A DNA stretch of 7,734 nucleotides, from the NCBI GenBank assembly GCA_031552995.1, contig JAVBMB010000012.1:1-7734 (forward strand), in the 5' to 3' direction. The DNA is from JAVBMB01 sp031552995 (GTDB lineage: Bacteria > Bacillota > Clostridia > Oscillospirales > Butyricicoccaceae). A model generated the notes under the pieces. That model was not told where the DNA came from and did not search any database. It worked only from the letters and a program-made list of their open reading frames with translations. Below are positions 1-5,846 of this stretch, one piece after another. The position numbers and the translations under genes were made by a program. Positions within the stretch are counted from its first letter, which is position 1. The number at the start of each line of letters is the position of its first letter.

Positions 1-132
1 TTCTCCGACGATGCCGAGTGTCTCCCCTTCTCTGACATAGAAGCTCACGTCGTCGGCAGCCTTGACGACACCGCTGTCGGTGTAAAAATAGGTCTTGAGG
101 TTTTTAACCTCCAATAGTATATTATCGCTCAT
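1..132 (-). CDS. Oligopeptide/dipeptide ABC transporter ATP-binding protein (OppD/DppD type), N-terminal fragment
   Basis: Only the first 44 codons are inside the window; the gene continues past its left edge. The translation begins MSDNILLEVKNLKTYFYTDS and runs to ...GETLGIVGE. This is the usual start of an OppD/DppD ATPase: the first beta strand (LLEVKNLKTYF), the 'VKAADDVSF' segment, and the 'GETLGIVGE' that leads straight into the Walker A loop, which itself lies outside. The product should sit on the inner face of the membrane, bind the two permeases encoded upstream and hydrolyse ATP to drive import. The start ATG lies 11 bases after the permease stop codon, and a G6 run that includes the last base of that stop acts as ribosome site, so the genes are probably translationally coupled. 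Assignment to the family is secure from sequence and context; the substrate is not known. Confidence 0.9.
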   Translation of the reverse strand, partial: MSDNILLEVKNLKTYFYTDSGVVKAADDVSFYVREGETLGIVGE

Positions 133-143
133 GCCGCGCCCCC

Positions 144-1028
144 CTATCGTTTCATCTTCGGGTCGATGGCGTCGCGCAGGCCGTCACCCAGCAGGTTGAA
201 GCACATGACCGATACGAATATGCAAATTGACGGCGGAATCCACAACCACCAGCGGTTGAGAACGATTATGAGATTGCGCGCCTCATTTATCATGTTGCCC
301 CACGTAGGCGTCGGCGGCGAAACACCCATGCCGAGGAAGGACATTGAGGTTTCGACAAGCATTGCGCTGGCCATGCCCATTGTGGCGTAGACTATAACAT
401 ACGCCAGCACGTTCGGCAGCAGATGGCGGAATATCCGCTTAAAATCGCTTATGCCCAGCGCTTCGCACGCCTCCATATATTCCATCTCGCGCAGCGTCAA
501 TATCTGCCCGCGCACGATACGCGCTATGCCCGGCCAGCTTAGTACGACGAGAGTGATTACAAGGCTGTACACCGAGCCGGCGCCGACGATTGCAACTATT
601 GTTATAGCCATCATCATCAGCGGGAAGCTGTAAAACACATCTCCGATACGCATGATTACCGCGTCGACAATTCCCCCGTAATAGCCTGACAGGCTGCCGA
701 GGATGACACCGATGAAGCACTGTATAACTGAAACCATCAGCGCAATGCCCAGCGATATGCGTCCGCCGTAGAACAGACGCGTAAACAGGTCTCTGCCGAT
801 GTTATCCGTGCCGAACCAATATGTCGAGTTCGGCTTAAGGTTGCTGTCGGCAGCGCTCGTTTGCCTCATTGTATAAGGCGAAAACACCGGAACAAGTATG
901 CATGCCATAACTATAATCAACAGCATGAAAAGCGCAATCATCGCCAGCTTATTTTTCCTTAGCCTGAAAAACACGCCGCCCCAATACGATTGGTTGAGCT
1001 TTTTAGCTTCCACTGTAGTCTTGCTCAT
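144..1028 (-). CDS. ABC transporter permease, OppC/DppC family
   Basis: This 294-residue inner-membrane permease pairs with the OppB-like protein encoded just upstream to form the channel of a peptide/nickel-class importer. The N-terminus (about residues 15-50, SYWGGVFFRLRKNKLAMIAL then a hydrophobic span) is the OppC_N region. It is followed by the family hallmark FGTDNIGRDLFTRL (72-85), several hydrophobic segments, and the EAA loop that docks on the ATPase (about 184-206, EACEALGISDFKRIF then RHLLPN). The end, GDGLRDAIDPKMKR, is typical. The frame stays open for 24 more codons upstream, but I take the ATG at 1028. It has a GGGGGGAG ribosome site at the right distance and gives the normal family length and N-terminus; the longer form would overlap the upstream permease. 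Only 13 bases separate it from the permease B stop, consistent with one operon. Confidence 0.95.
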   Translation of the reverse strand: MSKTTVEAKKLNQSYWGGVFFRLRKNKLAMIALFMLLIIVMACILVPVFSPYTMRQTSAADSNLKPNSTYWFGTDNIGRDLFTRLFYGGRISLGIALMVSVIQCFIGVILGSLSGYYGGIVDAVIMRIGDVFYSFPLMMMAITIVAIVGAGSVYSLVITLVVLSWPGIARIVRGQILTLREMEYMEACEALGISDFKRIFRHLLPNVLAYVIVYATMGMASAMLVETSMSFLGMGVSPPTPTWGNMINEARNLIIVLNRWWLWIPPSICIFVSVMCFNLLGDGLRDAIDPKMKR

Positions 1029-1041
1029 ATTAGCTCCCCCC

Positions 1042-2007
1042 CTAATCGTATTTGATGCGCGGGTCGGCAACTGCATACAGGATGTCGGCGACGAGCGCAC
1101 CTATGAGCGTCATCAGCGCGACGAGGGCGTTTATGCCCATAAACAGATTGTAGTCCCGCTTATTTACGGCGTCGATTTGCAGCTTGCCGATGCCCGGAAG
1201 GCTGAAAATATTTTCCGTTATGACGGCGCCCGATATCAACCCGGGTATTTGGAAGCCGAGCAGCGTAATTATGGGAATTATTGCGTTACGGAACGCATGG
1301 CGGTATATGACGACTCTCTCCTTAAGCCCCTTGGACCGGGCTGTCCGGATATAATCCTGTTTTATTACCTCAAGCATGCTTGAACGCGTATAACGCATAA
1401 ACGACGCCATCGAACCGAGGCCGAGCACAAGCGTCGGAAGCACAAGGTGCAACGCCCTGTCCTTAAGAAACTCCCATGTCGTCGGATTTTTTAATGTGGC
1501 CGACGATAAACCGAACAGGGGAAAAATCTGATTGTCAATCGCCAAAAACTTAAGCAGCATAAGCCCGAAGAAGAACGACGGGATACTGATACCGATCAGC
1601 GATATTACAGACATTGTATAGTCGGCGGCCGAGTACTGTTTTGTCGCGCTGATTATCCCGGCAGGGATGCCAAATAACATCGCGAATACAAGCGCGCACA
1701 AAGCAAGCACGAATGTTTTGCCGAGGAATGCGCCGATCATGCTGCTGACAGGTTGCTTATAGATGCTGGACTGGCCAAGGTTGCCCTGCAGCGCCTGAAC
1801 GGCCCAGTGGTAAAACCGCACAAGCAGCGGTTGATCCAGCCCCATTTTTGCCGCCAGCTCGGCTTTGAGCTCGGCTGTCATGCGCGGATCCATAAGATTG
1901 TTTGTCGGCCCGCCGGGCGCCGCGTTTGCTATGAGAAACAGAAGAAATAGTATGCCAAGAAACACAGGTATCATAATGAGCAGACGCCTTATGATATATG
2001 TACGCAT
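1042..2007 (-). CDS. ABC transporter permease, OppB/DppB family
   Basis: This is the 321-residue partner permease of the importer. It begins with the classic OppB N-terminus MRTYIIRRLLIMIPVFLGIL, a transmembrane helix preceded by basic residues. Next come the periplasm-side-type segment with LGLDQPL-like 'KMGLDQPLLVRFYHWA' (about 54-69), further hydrophobic helices (about 97-120, 133-153, 188-205, 240-265, 290-312), and the cytoplasmic coupling loop around DYIRTARSKGLKERVVIYRH (218-237). It ends ADPRIKYD, like other family members. The ATG at 2007 is preferred over one four codons upstream: GAGG lies six bases before it, and the upstream ATG would overlap that site. A 225-bp gap with a hairpin separates it from the binding-protein gene, a common arrangement when the binding protein is made in excess. 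Substrate is unknown; peptides are most likely from the family. Confidence 0.95.
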   Translation of the reverse strand: MRTYIIRRLLIMIPVFLGILFLLFLIANAAPGGPTNNLMDPRMTAELKAELAAKMGLDQPLLVRFYHWAVQALQGNLGQSSIYKQPVSSMIGAFLGKTFVLALCALVFAMLFGIPAGIISATKQYSAADYTMSVISLIGISIPSFFFGLMLLKFLAIDNQIFPLFGLSSATLKNPTTWEFLKDRALHLVLPTLVLGLGSMASFMRYTRSSMLEVIKQDYIRTARSKGLKERVVIYRHAFRNAIIPIITLLGFQIPGLISGAVITENIFSLPGIGKLQIDAVNKRDYNLFMGINALVALMTLIGALVADILYAVADPRIKYD

Positions 2008-2183
2008 ACAACACCTCACTTTTTCAGGTTGTATTATGGACGCTATGCAGTAATCATGTTTGCCGCATCACAGGGGGAAAATACACGGCGCGACATAATA
2101 TTAAGCATATGTTGCAGGTTGCCTCATTTTGATTCACATTTAACATGTTTGTTTGTGAAATTTGCCAATCGCAAAATCCACGA

Positions 2184-2209
2184 GAAGCCCGGCCTCGTGA
2201 CCGGGCTTC
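2184..2209 (-). promoter_or_regulatory. Intercistronic hairpin between binding-protein and permease genes
   Basis: A perfect 9-bp inverted repeat (GAAGCCCGG / CCGGGCTTC, loop of 8) lies 24 bases after the binding-protein stop codon. On the minus-strand transcript it is followed by TCTCGTGGATTTTGC, so there is no proper U tract and it is a poor full terminator. Such hairpins in binding-protein operons often protect the upstream message or cause partial termination, giving more binding protein than permease; that role is inferred. The hairpin is seen directly. I see no convincing gene or promoter in the rest of the 225-bp gap (2008-2232). Confidence 0.6.
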
Positions 2210-2232
2210 CCATAAGCAATAAGATTTGCGGG

Positions 2233-3969
2233 TTATTGGAGGCTAATGTCAAATATGCTGTATGTCCAATCCTGGAAAGTGCTGATGTTCATGCCGGAAA
2301 TCTTGTCGCTGATTCCCCACAGGTAGTTCCTGTAAGAGACAATGATGGTTGGGATTTGCTCATTCATGATAAGCGCCCACTCTTCATAAATCTCTGCGCG
2401 CTTGGCCTGATCGAACTCGGTACGGCCTTTCTCTATCAGCTCCTGCGCGTGCTCGTTGCGGTAGCCCGAGGCGTCGAACCCGCCCGCGACATAGGTATCG
2501 GCATCAAACAAGCCGCCCTTGGGATCCGGCTCGGCATCAAGCGAGAATCCCATTGTATAGATATCAAAGTCTTTCTCACCCGGCTCGGCGTTCATGGTCT
2601 TGTCAGAAACGGTGTTGAAGTCCATAAGCTCAATTTTGAGTTCGATGCCGACCTGCGGCCAGCTGTCGGCTGCCAAGCCCGAGAGGGTTGTCGGCCATGT
2701 GGACTCGGTATATACCAGCCAGCGAACGCTGAGCTTCTTGCCATCCTTCTCGCGGATGCCGTCCGAGCCGAGCTTCCAGCCGGCCTCGTCAAGCAGCGCA
2801 GCAGCTTTTTCAAGGTCGAAGTTGTATTCGTTGAGCTTGGATGTGTCTTTCGGGAACGCCCATGAAACCGGCGAAATCGGCGCGGTGCCGACCATGCCCA
2901 GCGGGCCGTATTCGATTTCTATAAATGATTTGCGGTCGAGGGCATACATGAAGGCCTGGCGAACCCTGACATCATCAAATATGCCGTTTTTGGTGTTGAA
3001 GCAGAGGAACGTGTAGCCATTGGCAAGGAAGTTGACCCTCTTTACACCGGGCATCGCGTCAAGCGCCTCGGCGTTAATCAGGCTGGCGCCAACCTCACCG
3101 AAGTCGATCTGGTCTGTCTGAAGGGCGCTGAGAATGCTGTCGTTGGCGACCTCAAGGCCGAGAACCTCGTCAATCTTAACGCTCTTGCTCGTATCCCAGT
3201 AATTTTCATTCTTCTCGCAACGGATAAGCTCCTTCGGCTTATACTCGGTCATTATAAACGGACCTGAGCCGCCGGAGACGCCTGGGGTCGAGAGCTTCAA
3301 GAGGAAGTTCTCCCATGTATCGGCCTCGTAGTATGCCTTATTCATGATGCCGTATGAGAAGTTTGAAATGTTGGCCGGGCTTGCCCTGCCCGCGGCAAAC
3401 GTGAAGGATATCGTCTTTGCGTCGATAATCTTGATGCCGCTGAACTCGTCGCCGCCGGCATGGAACTCCGCATAGCCTTCGAGCGCGTCGACAGCGTAGG
3501 CACGCGGACCGGTATAGTCCTTGTGAGCCATCATCTTATAAGTGAAATCAACATCCGCGGACGTCAGCGGGGTGCCGTCGGCAAACTTAATCCCGTCTTT
3601 AAGCGTAAAGGTATATGTAAGTTTGTCTTCCGAAAGCTCATACTTCTCGGCAAGATTCGTGATATACTCCGCTTCGGCGTCGACGTCAACGAGCGGCTCG
3701 AATATCAGCGAGCAGAACTGGCTGTCATAGACGTTGTCGGTCATAATCGGCATAAACTTGCCGTCATAGCCCGACAGGCCGTACCTGAGAACTGTGCGTT
3801 CATCTGAGGCAGGGATTGTTGTGCTCTCCCCCGGCGCTGTGGTTGTAGGTCCGGTTGTGGTCGTGCCCGGCGTTGTTGTAGTATCACCTGCCGACGGCTT
3901 GCATCCGGCGAATAGAGCGATGACAAAAACAGCGGCCACCATAAGTGCCAGGATTTTCCTCATTTTCAT
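2233..3969 (-). CDS. Extracellular solute-binding lipoprotein, family 5 (OppA/DppA type)
   Basis: This is a 578-residue substrate receptor of the importer, anchored on the outside of the membrane. A basic start (MKMRKI), a hydrophobic stretch and the lipobox LFAGC give lipid attachment at Cys23. A linker (about residues 24-55) follows with 13 Thr in the 22 positions 30-51, interrupted by Pro and Gly. The SBP_bac_5 body starts near residue 60. Family marks are YTFTLKDGIKFADGTPLTSA (119-138), SGPFIMTEY (235-243), a downstream NENYWD, and VRVRQAFMYALDR (from 334). The length is normal once the linker is counted. An AGGAGG ribosome site lies 12 bases before the ATG at 3969; a second ATG two codons later would be farther from it, so the first is chosen. 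It is first in the operon, behind the promoter at 4076-4048. Family members bind peptides, nickel chelates or other small solutes; which one cannot be read here. Confidence 0.95.
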   Translation of the reverse strand: MKMRKILALMVAAVFVIALFAGCKPSAGDTTTTPGTTTTGPTTTAPGESTTIPASDERTVLRYGLSGYDGKFMPIMTDNVYDSQFCSLIFEPLVDVDAEAEYITNLAEKYELSEDKLTYTFTLKDGIKFADGTPLTSADVDFTYKMMAHKDYTGPRAYAVDALEGYAEFHAGGDEFSGIKIIDAKTISFTFAAGRASPANISNFSYGIMNKAYYEADTWENFLLKLSTPGVSGGSGPFIMTEYKPKELIRCEKNENYWDTSKSVKIDEVLGLEVANDSILSALQTDQIDFGEVGASLINAEALDAMPGVKRVNFLANGYTFLCFNTKNGIFDDVRVRQAFMYALDRKSFIEIEYGPLGMVGTAPISPVSWAFPKDTSKLNEYNFDLEKAAALLDEAGWKLGSDGIREKDGKKLSVRWLVYTESTWPTTLSGLAADSWPQVGIELKIELMDFNTVSDKTMNAEPGEKDFDIYTMGFSLDAEPDPKGGLFDADTYVAGGFDASGYRNEHAQELIEKGRTEFDQAKRAEIYEEWALIMNEQIPTIIVSYRNYLWGISDKISGMNISTFQDWTYSIFDISLQ

Positions 3970-4047
3970 CTTTAATTCTAACCTCCTGTAATAGTATTCA
4001 CGTTCGATTAATTATGAAAGCCCTTTGCTGCATAAGAACCTATTAAT

Positions 4048-4076
4048 AGTATATTGTTTTTTGAATTACAAATCAA
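4048..4076 (-). promoter_or_regulatory. Sigma-A-like promoter of the ABC importer operon
   Basis: Read on the minus strand, TTGATT (4076-4071) and TATACT (4053-4048) are separated by exactly 17 bases. This is a near-consensus vegetative promoter (4/6 and 5/6). The predicted start is near 4041, giving a leader of about 70 bases before the lipoprotein ATG. It is the best promoter match in the AT-rich gap and points directly into the operon. No hairpin or riboswitch-like fold is evident in the leader. Confidence 0.75.
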
Positions 4077-4335
4077 CCGAATTTTAAGCTTTTTTAACAA
4101 TTAATTAATTATCGTATGATTGCACAAAAAAATCTGTCAGTTCATGCAAAAAAGCTGTGAGTAAAAAGCCATTTTGCTAACTGTCAGAATAAAATGTAAG
4201 ATTATTAACTTTTCCACAAAAAAATATCAGAAAAATGAGACACATGTTTCAAATTGATAATGTTTTGTGCTTTTATGTAGATGAATTATGTGCAGTATTA
4301 TACAGCCTGATATATTGTATTTGCAAATATTTCAC

Positions 4336-4365
4336 TTGACTAATTAAACGTTCAATTAATATATC
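4336..4365 (+). promoter_or_regulatory. Promoter-like sequence overlapping an 18-bp palindrome (possible operator)
   Basis: On the plus strand TTGACT (4336-4341) lies 18 bases before TATATC (4360-4365), or 15 before TAATAT (4357-4362). The -35 element is good and the -10 element weak. Between them, 4341-4358 reads TAATTAAACGTTCAATTA, an inverted repeat with one mismatched pair out of nine around a central AACGTT. A palindrome placed inside a promoter is the usual layout of a repressor site such as those of TetR-type regulators. No regulator gene is visible nearby. The palindrome is seen directly; its function is inferred, and AT-rich DNA produces such patterns by chance. Confidence 0.3.
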
Positions 4366-4394
4366 TTGTTGAAAAATCAGGAAGCATTTTTAGC

Positions 4395-4526
4395 ATGGAA
4401 TATCAATTGTTACGTACAATTTGCAACTATGATAATCTCAATATTGAAAAATATAACGTAAGTATAATAGATAGTGAATTATTATGCACTGCATGTTTTG
4501 GTAATTTTATGCATTGTTACAAATAA
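4395..4526 (+). CDS. Possible 43-residue small protein, Cys-rich C-terminus (doubtful)
   Basis: An ATG at 4395 opens 43 codons ending in TAA. The product starts MEYQLLRTICNYDNLNIEKY and ends with a CTACFGNFMHCYK tail, giving CxxC plus another Cys seven residues on. An AGGAAG sits ten bases upstream and a promoter-like sequence lies about 30 bases before that. I recognise no family. Its base composition is the same as the surrounding AT-rich gap, with no sign of coding bias, so it may be a chance frame. It is listed because signals for transcription and translation line up with it. Confidence 0.15.
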   Translation: MEYQLLRTICNYDNLNIEKYNVSIIDSELLCTACFGNFMHCYK

Positions 4527-4549
4527 CCGCACAGGCATTGTAACACTTG

Positions 4550-5464
4550 TTATAAAAATACCGTCTCTACCTTTCTCTCCTCACAACACGGCGGACTGTA
4601 AAGCCATGATGTCAGTCTACCGCAGGTCATGCTGTAGTCGGAGCGTGATATTAGCCTGTTCGCCGCCGGCTGAAGCCTGTCAATAATGACGAGCTTTATT
4701 TTCATCCTGCGCGGAATGATTGCTTTTACATAGACAGAAACTGCGTCGCCGCACGAAATGCCGTCCACCTGCTCTGCCAAACCCGAAAGATTCGGCTTCA
4801 GCTCTACAAACGTGCCGTAGCTCTCTATTCCGCGCGCGATGCCGCGCAGTGTCATACCGACGCCGATATGCTCGACATTCTGCTGCCATGTGCCAAGCAG
4901 CTCTCTGTGTGTAAGCGTTACTCGGCGAAGCGATGTATCTTTGGCGAGCACGACCGCATAAATGTCCTGATTGACACAAAACCGCTCGCGCGGGTGGGAA
5001 ATGCGCGAAACTGAAATGTTTTCGATGCCGATGAATGAGATGATGCCGCATCCGATGTCGACAAAAACGCCAAAGCTCTCGATATGTGTGACGCGGCACG
5101 GAATTATGTCGCCGGGGACGAGATTTTCCATCATCCAGTCCAACGCGCGTTGTTGCGCCGCCAGGCGAGAGAGCCGCCATCTGCCGTTTTCCCTTCCGAT
5201 TACCGTAAAGCAAATCGGCTTGCCAACGCGCGCAATAACTGCTATTTCCCGTGTTTGACCTGTGGATATACCTATAGCGGCGTCGCTTTTGTCTATAACA
5301 CCCTCGACTGTGCCAAAATCGACTTTCAGTTCTCCGTCAGCGGTGCGCATAGCGGCATGTGCCTGAAGAATCTCCCCGGTCAACGCCGCGCGCGACAGCA
5401 GTTTTTCCGCGTCGGAATAATCGGGCATGTTTTTCCCTTCCGGCAGAAACTCATTTGGTGACAT
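4550..5464 (-). CDS. S1-domain RNA-binding protein (30S ribosomal protein S1-like)
   Basis: This 304-residue cytoplasmic protein carries two clear S1 (OB-fold) RNA-binding repeats. Repeat 1 is about residues 116-187, with VPGDIIPCRVTHIESFGVFVDIG and later VTLTHRELLGTW. Repeat 2 is about 203-262, with VGMTLRGIARGIESYGTFVELK and a KIKLVIID end. An N-terminal part (about 30-105, with VEGVIDKSDAAI) looks like a degenerate third repeat. The C-terminal WLYSPPCCEERKVETVF resembles the end of the short S1-like proteins of Clostridia, so I consider the gene intact. It is much shorter than full ribosomal S1 and is more likely an accessory RNA-binding or translation factor than a core ribosomal protein. 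The start at 5464 is fixed by AAAGGAGG six bases upstream; the frame is open for 16 more codons without such a site. It is divergent from the DUF951 gene. Confidence 0.88.
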   Translation of the reverse strand: MSPNEFLPEGKNMPDYSDAEKLLSRAALTGEILQAHAAMRTADGELKVDFGTVEGVIDKSDAAIGISTGQTREIAVIARVGKPICFTVIGRENGRWRLSRLAAQQRALDWMMENLVPGDIIPCRVTHIESFGVFVDIGCGIISFIGIENISVSRISHPRERFCVNQDIYAVVLAKDTSLRRVTLTHRELLGTWQQNVEHIGVGMTLRGIARGIESYGTFVELKPNLSGLAEQVDGISCGDAVSVYVKAIIPRRMKIKLVIIDRLQPAANRLISRSDYSMTCGRLTSWLYSPPCCEERKVETVFL

Positions 5465-5467
5465 AGA

Positions 5468-5497
5468 CGCCCTCCTTTGACAGAGGCGCTCGGCCCC
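5468..5497 (-). promoter_or_regulatory. S1 gene leader: two mutually exclusive stems around the ribosome site
   Basis: On the minus-strand transcript CGCCTC (5488-5483) can pair with GAGGGCG (5474-5468, one bulged G), covering the GGAGG ribosome site. The same GCCTC (5487-5483) can instead pair with GGGGC (5497-5493, one G-U pair, loop CGAGC), which frees it. The complementarity is visible; that it controls translation is inference, and the stems are short. Confidence 0.3.
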
Positions 5498-5504
5498 CGA
5501 AAAT

Positions 5505-5525
5505 GACGGCATGGCCGTCTTTTTT
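5505..5525 (+). terminator. Terminator-shaped hairpin with T6 on the plus strand, no gene in front of it
   Basis: GACGGC (5505-5510), loop ATG, GCCGTC (5514-5519), then TTTTTT (5520-5525). On the plus strand this is a compact intrinsic terminator shape, with AAAA just before the stem. No plus-strand gene ends here; it lies between the divergent S1 and DUF951 genes. On the minus strand the same hairpin would fall in the S1 gene leader, followed by ATTTTC, a weak U tract. Its role could be plus-strand insulation, the end of an antisense RNA, or a leader element. Confidence 0.45.
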
Positions 5526-5544
5526 ATCTATATGCATAAAGCTG

Positions 5545-5572
5545 TTGTATTTTTACCTTAAAATGCTAGAAT
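5545..5572 (+). promoter_or_regulatory. Sigma-A-like promoter of the DUF951 - uridine phosphorylase pair
   Basis: TTGTAT (5545-5550) and TAGAAT (5567-5572) are 16 bases apart, and TGC directly before the -10 box gives an extended -10 element. Start of transcription is predicted near 5579, leaving a very short leader that consists mostly of the GGAGGTGAT ribosome site before the ATG at 5592. Confidence 0.6.
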
Positions 5573-5591
5573 AGATGGTGGAGGTGATGTT

Positions 5592-5792
5592 ATGCCGCTG
5601 GATATCAGGGTCGGAGACATCCTGATGATGAAAAAACCCCACCCGTGCGGCTGCAGGGATTTCAACGTACTGCGGGTAGGGATGGATTTTAAGCTGAAGT
5701 GTGAAGGGTGCGGGCATGTTGTTGAGTTGCCGCGAGTAAAGGCAGAGAAAAATATCAAGACGGTGATGCGCGGCGGAACGCCGGCTAAGTGA
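5592..5792 (+). CDS. DUF951 family small protein (YyzM-like)
   Basis: A 66-residue protein with the DUF951 signature: DILMMKKPHPCG (residues 9-20), then LRVGMDFKLKCEGCGHVVEL (27-46), PR and a basic tail. Cys19, Cys21, Cys37 and Cys40 with His17 and His42 suggest a small metal-binding (probably zinc) fold; this is inferred from the residues. The family is widespread in Firmicutes and its function is unknown to me. A strong ribosome site (GGAGGTGAT) precedes the ATG. The gene is 54 bases upstream of the uridine phosphorylase gene on the same strand with no terminator between, so they are probably co-transcribed. Length is normal for the family. Confidence 0.9.
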   Translation: MPLDIRVGDILMMKKPHPCGCRDFNVLRVGMDFKLKCEGCGHVVELPRVKAEKNIKTVMRGGTPAK

Positions 5793-5846
5793 GCGCGGTG
5801 TTTCCGCCTTGGCGCGAATACCGTCAGGTTACAGGAGGGAGCAACT

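Larger units (their letters stand above)
3970..4549. other. AT-rich intergenic gap, no recognised gene
   Basis: About 580 bases between the importer operon and the S1-domain gene, roughly one quarter G+C against about half in the neighbours. It holds the operon promoter (4076-4048), a plus-strand promoter-like sequence with an internal palindrome (4336-4365), a doubtful 43-codon ORF (4395-4526), and two short repeats: CTGTCAG at 4134-4140 and 4181-4187, and the 10-mers GCATTGTTAC (4511-4520) and GCATTGTAAC (4535-4544). GTTACAA/TTGTAAC within these last two also form a 7-bp inverted repeat, but no U tract follows it on the minus strand, so I see no good terminator for the S1 gene. No tRNA, known riboswitch or recognisable decayed gene was found. 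Confidence 0.7.

Noticed and set aside
898..1383. 161-codon plus-strand open frame across the permease junction
   Set aside because: It is antisense to both permeases and the operon junction; no domain or ribosome site.
2045..2141. 30-codon minus-strand frame in the gap between binding protein and permease B
   Set aside because: No ribosome site before its ATG and no conserved-looking sequence; chance frame.
2029..2865. 278-codon plus-strand open frame opposite the binding-protein gene
   Set aside because: Its opposite strand encodes a clear family 5 binding protein; the plus-strand product has no recognisable domain and no good ribosome site, so it is a shadow frame.
3810..3900. Thr-rich stretch of the binding protein as a tandem DNA repeat
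   Set aside because: The ACN-codon runs are irregular with Pro/Gly interruptions; flexible Thr/Pro linkers after the lipid-bound Cys are common in such lipoproteins.
3970..4047. Riboswitch or T-box in the importer leader
   Set aside because: The leader is only about 70 bases, AT-rich, and shows no conserved elements or terminator/antiterminator pair.
4511..4544. Inverted repeat GTTACAA/TTGTAAC as terminator of the S1 gene
   Set aside because: AT-rich 7-bp stem with a 15-base loop and no U tract after it on the minus strand.
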